In this document: positions 18,415 through 25,947 of the stretch, piece by piece
Numbering within the stretch: the first letter of the stretch is position 1
Layout of the letters: every line of letters starts with the position of its first letter
Source: Actinomadura latina NBRC 106108
Lineage (GTDB): Bacteria; Actinomycetota; Actinomycetes; Streptosporangiales; Streptosporangiaceae
Assembly: GCF_001552195.1 (NCBI RefSeq)
Contig: NZ_BCQS01000007.1
Coordinates: 62,001 to 126,000, forward strand
DNA: 64,000 nt
Direction of reading: 5' to 3'
Translations under genes and position numbers: made by a program
The notes under the pieces: generated by a model
Told to the model about the DNA's origin: nothing
Databases searched by the model: none
What the model saw: the letters and a program-made list of their open reading frames with translations, nothing else

Positions 18415-19023
18415 ATGGATCTTGTCGACCGGTGGGTCGCGCTGACAGGGCCTCATATCCGGCATATCGGGACTGAGTTGGACGAGCGCTACGGCGAGCC
18501 GCACCGCCGCTACCACACCCGGGCGCACCTGACCGCCGTCCTCGACCTCGTGGACGAGCTGGCGGGGCACGCCGCCGACCCCGACGCCGTCCGGCTCGCC
18601 GCCTGGTTCCACGACGCCGTCTACGACCCCGAGCGCGCCGACAACGAGGAGCGCAGCGCCCGCCTCGCCGCCCGCATGCTCGCCGACACCGACCTCGCGC
18701 CCGCCGACGTCCAGGAGGTCGTCCGGCTGGTGGAGCTGACCGCCACGCACGCACCGGACGAGGACGACCGCAACGGCCAGGTCCTGTGCGACGCGGACCT
18801 CGCCATCCTCGGCGCGGACCCCGTCGAGTACGCCGCCTACGCCGCCGCCGTCCGGGAGGAGTACGCGTTCGTCCCCGACGAGTTCTTCAACGCCGGACGG
18901 GCCGAAGTGCTCAACGGCCTGCTGGCGCTCCCCAAGCTCTTCCACACGCCCGCCGCCCGCGAACGGTTCGAAGAGCGCGCGCGCAACAACGTCCGCACAG
19001 AGTTGATGCTGCTCAGCGCATGA
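18415..19023 (+). CDS. HD-domain metal-dependent phosphohydrolase-like protein
   Basis: A 202-residue protein of the predicted HD superfamily COG4339. YHTRAHLTAVLDLVDEL near residue 28 gives the first His and WFHDAVYDP near 65 the HD pair; a later Asp lies in LCDADLAILG. These residues bind metal in HD hydrolases; the substrate is unknown. The ATG at 18415 follows AGGATGGGG. The frame extends to 18325, but that part lies close to the iron box and does not look like protein. The last 11 bases overlap the convergent DUF4031 gene. Confidence 0.8.
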   Translation: MDLVDRWVALTGPHIRHIGTELDERYGEPHRRYHTRAHLTAVLDLVDELAGHAADPDAVRLAAWFHDAVYDPERADNEERSARLAARMLADTDLAPADVQEVVRLVELTATHAPDEDDRNGQVLCDADLAILGADPVEYAAYAAAVREEYAFVPDEFFNAGRAEVLNGLLALPKLFHTPAARERFEERARNNVRTELMLLSA

Positions 19024-19288
19024 CGCGCGGGTGGTACTCCTTGCGCCGACGCAGGCCCGCCCTGGTGAGCCGCAAGAGCAGCTCTTGGCAGCCCACCGCC
19101 CGGGCCCCCTGCAGCACGGCCGCCTCATAAAGCTCGGACGGGACGTCGTAGTGGTCGCGTTCGAACGCCCTGGGTGGCATCCCCAGTTCGGCGGCGAACG
19201 CGTGCAGTTCCTCGTACGAAACGTCGCTCACCATGTGCGACCAGACACGGCCGCGCGCGGGCCACAGCGGCGGATCTATGAGGATCAA
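19013..19288 (-). CDS. DUF4031 domain protein
   Basis: A 91-residue protein. It starts with L-I-L-I-D-P-P-x-W-P (read as M from a TTG start) and continues through HMVSDVSYEELHAFA and FERDHYDVPSE, the conserved core of DUF4031. Function unknown. I chose TTG 19288 because GGGGAAG precedes it and the family's first strand begins exactly there; the frame stays open much further without meaning. Confidence 0.75.
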   Translation of the reverse strand: MILIDPPLWPARGRVWSHMVSDVSYEELHAFAAELGMPPRAFERDHYDVPSELYEAAVLQGARAVGCQELLLRLTRAGLRRRKEYHPRVMR

Positions 19289-19400
19289 AGCTGCTTCCCC
19301 TAACAGTGCGTTGACACCGATGTAAGCTCGCGGCGGTATGGCCTGCGAAGACCGGTGCAGGTGCAACGGTACGACAACACACATGCAAAGGGGCATGCGG

Positions 19401-20786
19401 GTGAACGACCTAGCCGGGTACATCCAGGCCGAACGGGACCGGTTCGTCGCCGACCTCAAGGAGTGGCTGGCGATCCCGTCCATCTCCGGGGACCCCGCCC
19501 ACGCCGCCGACGTGCGGGCGTCGGCCGACTGGCTCGTCGCCCACCTGCGCAAACAGGGCTTCCCCACCGTCGAGACCTGGGAGACGGGCGGCTTGCCCGC
19601 CGTCTTCGCCGAATGGCCCGCCGAGGACCCGGACGCGCCCGCCGTCGTCGTCTACGGCCACCACGACGTCCAGCCGGTCGAGCCGCTGGAGGAGTGGGAG
19701 ACCGCGCCGTTCGAGCCCGTCGAGCGGGGCGACCGGCTCATCGGGCGCGGCACGTCCGACGACAAGGGGCAGATCTTCTTCCACACGCTCGGCATCCGCG
19801 CGCTGCTCGCCGCGTCCGGGCGGCAGGCCCCGCCCGTGACCGTCAAGCTGCTGGTGGAGGGCGAGGAGGAGTCGGGGTCGGTGCACTTCGCCGACCTGCT
19901 CCGCACCCACCGCGACCGCCTCGCCTGCGACGCCGTCGTCATCAGCGACACCACGATGTGGGCGGCGGACGTCCCGTCCATGTGCACCGGTATGCGCGGG
20001 CTCACCGAGGCCGAGGTCACGCTGCGCGGCCCGTCCACCGACCTGCATTCCGGCTCGTTCGGCGGCGCCGTCCCGAACCCGCTGCAGGCGATGGCCGTGC
20101 TGCTCGCCGCCCTGCACGACGCCGACGGGCGCGTCACCCTCCCCGGCTTCTACGACGACGTCGTCCCGCTGACGGACGAGGAGCGCGAACTGTTCGCGCG
20201 CCTCCCGTTCGACGAGGACGAGTGGCTCCGCACCGCCGGCGACAGCCGCGCCGCGCAGGGCGAGAAGGGCTACACCACCCTCGAACGCATCTGGGCGCGC
20301 CCGACCGCCGAGATCAACGGCATGTGGGGCGGGCACACCGGGCCCGGCGGCAAGACGATCGTCCCGCGCGACGCGCACGCCAAGATCTCGTTCCGGCTCG
20401 TCGCCGGCCAGGACCCCGCCAAGGTCCAGGAGTCGTTCAAGGCGTGGGTCGCCGAGCACGTCCCGCCCGGCGTGGACGCCGAGGTCCGCACCCCGGGCGG
20501 CGGCGTCCGGCCGTGCTTCTCGCCCATCGACTCGCCCGGCGTCGCCGCCGCGCGGCGCGCCATGGAGCGGGCGTTCGGCACCGAGGTGCTGTTCACCCGC
20601 GAGGGCGGCAGCGGCCCCGAAGCCGACCTCGCCGACGTCCTGGACGCGCCGCTGATCTTCGTCGCGGTCGGGCTGAACGGCGACCGCATCCACGCCCCCA
20701 ACGAGAAGGTCGAGATCCCGCTGCTGCTCAAGGGCGCCGAGGCCGCCGCGCACCTGTGGGAAGAACTCGCCACCGCGCTGCGCTGA
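19401..20786 (+). CDS. M20-family dipeptidase/metallopeptidase
   Basis: A 461-residue zinc peptidase of the M20 family. Metal and catalytic residues are visible: VVVYGHHDVQP near residue 85 (His and Asp), SDDKGQI near 117, and LVEGEEESGS near 150 with the catalytic Glu pair. GGHTGPGG and the C-terminal EGGSGPEADLADVL supply the lid and last His-side elements. It probably trims dipeptides or small N-acyl amino acids in the cytoplasm. GTG 19401 has AAAGGGG seven bases upstream; ATG 19395 would be too close to that site. nudC follows 22 bases downstream, so they may be co-transcribed. Confidence 0.88.
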   Translation: MNDLAGYIQAERDRFVADLKEWLAIPSISGDPAHAADVRASADWLVAHLRKQGFPTVETWETGGLPAVFAEWPAEDPDAPAVVVYGHHDVQPVEPLEEWETAPFEPVERGDRLIGRGTSDDKGQIFFHTLGIRALLAASGRQAPPVTVKLLVEGEEESGSVHFADLLRTHRDRLACDAVVISDTTMWAADVPSMCTGMRGLTEAEVTLRGPSTDLHSGSFGGAVPNPLQAMAVLLAALHDADGRVTLPGFYDDVVPLTDEERELFARLPFDEDEWLRTAGDSRAAQGEKGYTTLERIWARPTAEINGMWGGHTGPGGKTIVPRDAHAKISFRLVAGQDPAKVQESFKAWVAEHVPPGVDAEVRTPGGGVRPCFSPIDSPGVAAARRAMERAFGTEVLFTREGGSGPEADLADVLDAPLIFVAVGLNGDRIHAPNEKVEIPLLLKGAEAAAHLWEELATALR

Positions 20787-20808
20787 CACACCCGGAGAGG
20801 AGCCCCCT

Positions 20809-21717
20809 GTGACAGAGAGCCTTGAGTGGCTCGCGCTCGCGCGCGGCACGCTCGACCGGGTCGCGCTGAACCGCAAGGACGACGCCTGGCTGGACGCCGC
20901 CTGGACCGATCCGAGGACGCGGGTCCTCGTCGTCCAGGACGGAAGGGCGCTCGTGACCCACGAGCCGGACCCCGCGCTCGTCCTGCTCCCGCCCGACCGG
21001 GCGCCGGACGGCGAGCGCTGGCTGCTCGGCGCGGACGACGACGGCACCGTCTACTTCGGCGTGTCCGGCCGGCTTCCCGCCATCGAGGGTGCGGAGACGG
21101 CCGGGCTGCGCCGCGTCGGCGCCCTCCTCGGCGACCGGGACTCCGGGCTGCTCACCCACGCCGTCGCGCTGGAGCACTGGCACAACACCAACCGGTACTG
21201 CCCGCGCTGCGGCACCGAGACCGGGGTGTCGTCGGCCGGGCACGTGCGCGTCTGCCCGAAGGACGGCTCGCAGCACTTCCCGCGCGTCGACCCCGCCGTG
21301 ATCATGCTGGTGACGGACGAGGCCGACCGCGTCCTGCTCGCCCGCGGCCCGCAATGGCCCGCCGACCGCCGCTCGATCCTCGCCGGGTTCGTCGAACCGG
21401 GCGAATCGCTCGAACAGGCCGTCGCGCGCGAGGTGAAGGAGGAGGTCGGGTTGGCCGTCCGGGACGTCCACTACCTCGGCAGCCAGCCGTGGCCGCTGCC
21501 GCAGAGCCTCATGCTCGGCTTCACCGCGCGGGCGGACGGCGACGTCCCGCTGAACCCCGACCCCGAGGAGATCCTGGACGCCGCCTGGTACACCCGCGGC
21601 GAACTGCGCGCCGCCATCGACGCGGGCGAGATCGTCGCGCCGGGCCCGCTGTCCATCGCCGCGCAGCTCATCATGCGCTGGTACGGCGGCGAACTCCCCA
21701 AGATGCAGCCCTTCTGA
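20809..21717 (+). CDS. nudC: NADH pyrophosphatase NudC
   Basis: A 302-residue Nudix enzyme that hydrolyses NAD(H) and can remove NAD caps from RNA in other bacteria. The Nudix box is GFVEPGESLEQAVAREVKEE and continues VGL; the NudC signature SQPWPLPQSLM follows. The zinc ribbon has CPRC near residue 128, but the second knuckle reads CPKDG, so the usual fourth cysteine is Asp. The GTG start follows GGAGAGGAG. It sits at the conserved place between adnB and mycoredoxin/uvrD2. Confidence 0.92.
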   Translation: MTESLEWLALARGTLDRVALNRKDDAWLDAAWTDPRTRVLVVQDGRALVTHEPDPALVLLPPDRAPDGERWLLGADDDGTVYFGVSGRLPAIEGAETAGLRRVGALLGDRDSGLLTHAVALEHWHNTNRYCPRCGTETGVSSAGHVRVCPKDGSQHFPRVDPAVIMLVTDEADRVLLARGPQWPADRRSILAGFVEPGESLEQAVAREVKEEVGLAVRDVHYLGSQPWPLPQSLMLGFTARADGDVPLNPDPEEILDAAWYTRGELRAAIDAGEIVAPGPLSIAAQLIMRWYGGELPKMQPF

Positions 21718-21757
21718 CCCGCCCGGGCACGCGGGGTTGAGATACGCGGGGTTGAGA

Positions 21758-21789
21758 AAGGCCCGCCGGCCTGGTGGCCGGCGGGCCTT
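21758..21789. terminator. bidirectional terminator between nudC and mycoredoxin
   Basis: A 13-base perfect stem AAGGCCCGCCGGC / GCCGGCGGGCCTT encloses the six-base loop CTGGTG. It lies between the convergent ends of nudC and the mycoredoxin gene and has T-rich or A-rich flanks on both sides. Just upstream, ACGCGGGGTTGAGA is repeated twice. Confidence 0.85.
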
Positions 21790-21802
21790 CTTCACGACGG
21801 GC

Positions 21803-22093
21803 TCAGTGCGTCTTCGCTATCTCCGCCAGGCGGCGCTTGACGTCCTTGGCGCTCGGGTTGGTCACGGCCGTACCGTCGGGGAACAGCACGGTCGGCACCG
21901 TCTGGTTTCCGCCGTTGACGCTCATGACGAAGTCGGCGGCCGCCGGGTCGCGCTCGATGTCGACCTCGACCATCTCGATTCCGTCCCGGGCGAGCTGGCT
22001 CTTCAGCCGGCGGCAGAACCCGCACCAGGTGGTCGTGTACATGGTGAGCTGGCCGCTCGGGCCCGCGCCATGGGCGGTCGAAGGCGTCGCCAT
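21803..22093 (-). CDS. mrx1: mycoredoxin (glutaredoxin-like)
   Basis: A 96-residue thioredoxin-fold protein that would reduce mycothiol mixed disulfides. The active site is TTWCGFC near residue 22; TVPTVLF gives the cis-Pro and the fold's glutathione/mycothiol loop. ATG 22093 is used because the family begins near there and GGGAG lies upstream; the frame runs to 22180 without support. It is divergent from uvrD2, as in mycobacteria. Confidence 0.88.
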   Translation of the reverse strand: MATPSTAHGAGPSGQLTMYTTTWCGFCRRLKSQLARDGIEMVEVDIERDPAAADFVMSVNGGNQTVPTVLFPDGTAVTNPSAKDVKRRLAEIAKTH

Positions 22094-22230
22094 CGCTTCG
22101 TCGTCTCCCTCGTTCGTCCGGACGAATTCGTGCCTACGGCAGAACAGCGGGCAGGCCGCGCGCATTCCTTCGTTGTCCACAGGTGGGCGTACCGGCTGAG
22201 GCAGGTGGGACGGGCTGCGAGTATGGGGGC

Positions 22231-24297
22231 ATGTTGGCTGAGTCGGTGCTGGCGGGACTCGACCCCGAACAGCGGTCGGTCGCCGAGGCGGTGAAGGGGC
22301 CGGTGTGCGTGCTCGCGGGCGCCGGGACGGGCAAGACCAGGGCCATCACGCACCGGATCGCGTACGCGACGCTGACCGGTGTCGTCACGCCGCAGCGGGT
22401 GCTCGCCGTGACGTTCACGACGCGGGCGGCGGGGGAGCTGCGGAGCCGGCTGCGGCAGCTGGGCGCGCCCGGCGTCCAGGCCCGGACGTTCCACGCGGCG
22501 GCGCTGCGGCAGCTCACCTACTTCTGGCCGCGCGTCGTCGGCGGCGAGCCACCCAAGATCATCGACTCGAAGATCGGCGTCGTCGCGGACGCGGCGCGGG
22601 CGTGCCGGCTGTCGTTCGCGCGGACCGAGCTGCGCGACCTCGCGAGCGAGATCGAATGGGCGAAGGTCACCCAGAACCGTCCCGAGGACTACCCCGCCGC
22701 CGTCGTCAAGGCCGGCCGGAAGCCGCCCGCCGAGATCGTGGACGTCGCCCGCGTCTACGCGATGTACGAGCAGCTCAGGCGCGAGCGCAACCTGCTCGAC
22801 TTCGAGGGGATGCTGGAGCTGACCGCGGCCGTCCTCACCGAGCACCGGGAGGTCGCGAACCAGGTCCGCGAGCAGTACCGGTACTTCGTGGTGGACGAGT
22901 TCCAGGACGTCAACCCGCTGCAGAAGATGCTCCTCGACACCTGGCTCGGCGACCGCGACGACCTGTGCGTCGTCGGCGACCCCAACCAGACGATCTACTC
23001 GTTCACCGGCGCGTCCCCGTCGCATCTGCTCGACTTCACCCGCGAGCATCCGGACGCGAAGGTCGTGAAGCTCGTCCGCGACTACCGGTCGACGCCGCAG
23101 GTCGTCCGGCTGGCGAACGGGGTGATCGGGCAGGCGCGGGGCGCGCGGCACCGGCTGGAGCTGCTCGCCCAGCGGGAGAACGGCCCCGAGCCGGTGTTCA
23201 ACGAGTACGACGACGAGGTCGCCGAGGCCGACGACGCCGCGCGGCAGGCCCGCAAGCTGATCGACGAGGGCGTTCCCGCGCGGGAGATCGCGATCCTGTT
23301 CCGGATCAACGCGCAGTCCGAGACGTACGAGTCGGCCCTGGCGGCGGCGGGCGTCCCGTACGTGCTGCGGGGCGCGGAGCGGTTCTTCGAACGGCCCGAG
23401 GTGCGCGAGGCGGTGGTCCGGCTGCGCGGCGCGGCGCGGGCGGGCGGCGACGCCGAGACCGACGGCATGGGGCTGATCCAGACCGTCCGGCACGTCCTGT
23501 CCGGGGCCGGGTTCTCCGACCTGCCGCCCGAGGGCGCGGGCGCGGCCCGCGCGCGCTGGGAGTCGCTCGCCGCGCTCGCCCAGCTCGCCGAGGACATGGC
23601 CGCCGACAACCCGAAGGCCGGGCTCCCCGATTTCGTCGCCGAACTGGAGGAGCGCGCCGCCGCGCAGCACGCGCCGCCGCTGGAGGGCGTCACGCTGGCG
23701 TCCCTGCACGCCGCCAAGGGCCTGGAGTGGGACGCGGTGTTCCTCGTCGGGCTGGCCGAGGGCACGCTGCCGATCATCTACGCCAAGACGCCCGCGCAGA
23801 TCGAGGAGGAGCGCCGCCTGCTGTACGTGGGGGTGACGCGGGCGCGTGTCCATCTGGCGCTCTCGTGGGCGCTGTCGCGTTCGCCCGGCGGGTCGCAGAC
23901 GCGCCGCCCGTCCCGCTTCCTGGACGGCCTGACGGGCAAGACCACCACGCACACGCCGCCCCGCGCCGACCGTTCCAAGCGCCGCCCCGCCAAGGGCCCG
24001 CAGCCGTGCCGGGTCTGCGGACGCCCGCTCACCGCCGCCGTCGAACGCAAGCTCGGCCGCTGCGAGGACTGCCCGTCCGAGCTGAACGAGGAGCTCCTCA
24101 TCGCGCTGAAGGACTGGCGCGCCCAGGTGGCCGCCGAGCAGAAGATCCCCGCGTACGTCGTGTTCACGGACGCGACCCTCCAGGCGATCGCCGAACACGG
24201 CCCCGAGTCCCTGGAGGACCTGGCCCGCATCCCGGGTGTCGGCAAGGTCAAACTCGACCGCTACGGCGACGCCGTCCTGACCCTGTGCGGACACTGA
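22231..24297 (+). CDS. uvrD2: ATP-dependent DNA helicase UvrD2
   Basis: A 688-residue superfamily 1 helicase. Walker A GAGTGKTRA lies near residue 28, followed by VVDEFQDVNPLQ, GDPNQTIYSF, SLHAAKGLEWD and LLYVGVTRAR. After the motor a tetracysteine motif (CRVC near 590, CEDC near 610) joins an HRDC domain ending in IPGVGKVKLDRYGD. This helicase-tetracysteine-HRDC order is the hallmark of mycobacterial UvrD2. ATG 22231 precedes the conserved ESVLAGLDPEQ; the frame runs back to 22183. Confidence 0.93.
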   Translation: MLAESVLAGLDPEQRSVAEAVKGPVCVLAGAGTGKTRAITHRIAYATLTGVVTPQRVLAVTFTTRAAGELRSRLRQLGAPGVQARTFHAAALRQLTYFWPRVVGGEPPKIIDSKIGVVADAARACRLSFARTELRDLASEIEWAKVTQNRPEDYPAAVVKAGRKPPAEIVDVARVYAMYEQLRRERNLLDFEGMLELTAAVLTEHREVANQVREQYRYFVVDEFQDVNPLQKMLLDTWLGDRDDLCVVGDPNQTIYSFTGASPSHLLDFTREHPDAKVVKLVRDYRSTPQVVRLANGVIGQARGARHRLELLAQRENGPEPVFNEYDDEVAEADDAARQARKLIDEGVPAREIAILFRINAQSETYESALAAAGVPYVLRGAERFFERPEVREAVVRLRGAARAGGDAETDGMGLIQTVRHVLSGAGFSDLPPEGAGAARARWESLAALAQLAEDMAADNPKAGLPDFVAELEERAAAQHAPPLEGVTLASLHAAKGLEWDAVFLVGLAEGTLPIIYAKTPAQIEEERRLLYVGVTRARVHLALSWALSRSPGGSQTRRPSRFLDGLTGKTTTHTPPRADRSKRRPAKGPQPCRVCGRPLTAAVERKLGRCEDCPSELNEELLIALKDWRAQVAAEQKIPAYVVFTDATLQAIAEHGPESLEDLARIPGVGKVKLDRYGDAVLTLCGH

Positions 24298-24428
24298 GTC
24301 CGGAAAAGATCCCGTCGCCCGGCGGGGCGGGCACCTGGGGAGATCCTGGTCACCCGGCTGATGGCCCGCCCGAGGTGCTGCGGGGGTGAGATCCCGGTCA
24401 CCGTGGCCGATAGGGAAGACTGACCGCC
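24298..24428. other. 131-base intergenic region with a direct repeat
   Basis: No gene is visible here. AGATCCTGGTCACC (24341-24354) recurs as AGATCCCGGTCACC (24389-24402) with one difference. The region carries the upstream signals of tesB, but I see no clear promoter boxes. Confidence 0.45.
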
Positions 24429-25301
24429 GTGAAGGAATCGCTGAAGGCCCTGCTGGACCTGCTCGACCTCGAACAGATCGAGACCGACATCTTCCGCGGC
24501 CGCAGCCCCGAGGAGCGGCGGCAGCGCGTCTTCGGCGGCCAGGTGGCCGGCCAGGCGCTCGTCGCCGCCGGGCGCACCGTCCCCGCGAACCGGCCCGTCC
24601 ATTCGCTGCACGCCTACTTCATCCGGCCCGGCGACCCGCTCGTCCCGATCGTCTACACCGTCGACCGGGTCCGGGACGGACGGTCGTTCACGACGCGCCG
24701 GGTCATGGCGATCCAGCACGGCAAGGCGATCTTCACGCTGTCGGCGTCGTTCCAGATCGTCGAGGACGGGCCGTCCCACCAGGCCGCGATGCCGGAGGCC
24801 CCCGCCCCGGAGACGCTGCCGGACGGCCTGGCGCGCCTCACGCCGGTGTTCGGCGAGGTCGGCGCGCGCGAGTTCGTCACCCGGCGCCCCTTCGACATCC
24901 GGCACGCCACGCCGCTGACGTGGGAGGCGGCCAAGGACCCGTCGCTCGCCACCCCCGAGTCGAAGGTGTGGCTGAAAGTGGACGGCGAACTGCCGGACGA
25001 CCCGCTCCTGCACGTCTGCCTCATGACCTACGCCTCGGACATGACGCTGCTCGACACCGTCCTGCTGAACCACGGCCTGGCCTGGGGCGACAAGCGGACG
25101 ATGGGCGCCAGCCTCGACCACGCGATGTGGTTCCACCGGCCGTTCCGCGCCGACGACTGGCTGCTGTACTACCAGGACACGCCGTTCGCCGGCGGCGCCC
25201 GCGGCCTCGCCCGCGGCCAGGTGTTCACCCGGTCGGGCGAGCTGGTCGTCTCCGTCATGCAGGAGGGCCTCGTCCGGGTCTCGGACGAGCCCAGGCGCTG
25301 A
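24429..25301 (+). CDS. tesB: acyl-CoA thioesterase II
   Basis: A 290-residue double-hotdog thioesterase that cleaves medium- and long-chain acyl-CoA. GGQVAGQALVAAGRTV near residue 38, HSLHAYFIRPGDP near 60 and the second-half elements SLDHAMWFHRPFRADDW near 235 fit TesB. GARGLARGQVFTRSGELV is the usual end. The GTG start sits 16 bases after GGGAAG. The response regulator gene follows after 40 bases. Confidence 0.9.
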   Translation: MKESLKALLDLLDLEQIETDIFRGRSPEERRQRVFGGQVAGQALVAAGRTVPANRPVHSLHAYFIRPGDPLVPIVYTVDRVRDGRSFTTRRVMAIQHGKAIFTLSASFQIVEDGPSHQAAMPEAPAPETLPDGLARLTPVFGEVGAREFVTRRPFDIRHATPLTWEAAKDPSLATPESKVWLKVDGELPDDPLLHVCLMTYASDMTLLDTVLLNHGLAWGDKRTMGASLDHAMWFHRPFRADDWLLYYQDTPFAGGARGLARGQVFTRSGELVVSVMQEGLVRVSDEPRR

Positions 25302-25341
25302 ACGAGGCACCCCGCCCGCGGGGGATCGAGGGGGCAGGCAG

Positions 25342-25947
25342 TTGATCAGAGTTCTGCTGGCGGAGGACGTGCGGATCCTGCGGGAGGCGCTGGCCGGGCT
25401 CCTCGACCGGGAGGACGACATCGAGGTCGTCGCGCAGGTCGCGGCCGGGAACGCGATCGTCGCCGCCGCGTTGCGCGACGAGCCGGACGTCGCCGTGCTC
25501 GACATCGAACTGCCCGGCCTGGACGGCGTCAGCGCGGCGGCGGAACTGGCCCGGCGTCTGCCCGGCTGCCGCACGCTGATCCTGACCGGGGCCGGGCGGC
25601 CCGGGACGCTGCGGCGGGCCATGGCGGCCGGGGTCGCCGGGTTCATGGTCAAGGACAGCGCGCCCAGTGAGCTGGTGGACGCCGTCCGCACCGTCGCCGC
25701 GGGGGGCCGGGTGGTCGATCCGCAACTCGCCTTCGCCGCGCTCGACGCCCCGGACTGCCCGCTCACCGACCGCGAGTGCGAGGTGCTGCGGCTGACCGCG
25801 TCCGGCGCCGAGCCGCCGCAGATCGCCGCCCGGATCGGGCTGTCCTACGGGACCGTCCGCAACTACCTGGCGTCAGCGGTGACCAAGCTGGGGGCACGCA
25901 ACCGGGTCGACGCCATCCGCATCGCCACCGAGGCGGGCTGGATCTGA
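25342..25947 (+). CDS. NarL/LuxR-family response regulator
   Basis: A 201-residue two-component regulator. The receiver has an acidic ED pair near residue 8, phospho-acceptor Asp in VAVLDIELPG near 54 and Lys in MVKDSAP near 103. The LuxR-type HTH begins PLTDRECEVLRLTASG near 140 and ends with the recognition helix GTVRNYLASAVTKLG. The start is TTG at 25342, after GAGGGGGCAGG. The likely partner kinase is encoded on the opposite strand, and the two 3' ends overlap by 75 bases, which is unusual. Confidence 0.88.
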   Translation: MIRVLLAEDVRILREALAGLLDREDDIEVVAQVAAGNAIVAAALRDEPDVAVLDIELPGLDGVSAAAELARRLPGCRTLILTGAGRPGTLRRAMAAGVAGFMVKDSAPSELVDAVRTVAAGGRVVDPQLAFAALDAPDCPLTDRECEVLRLTASGAEPPQIAARIGLSYGTVRNYLASAVTKLGARNRVDAIRIATEAGWI

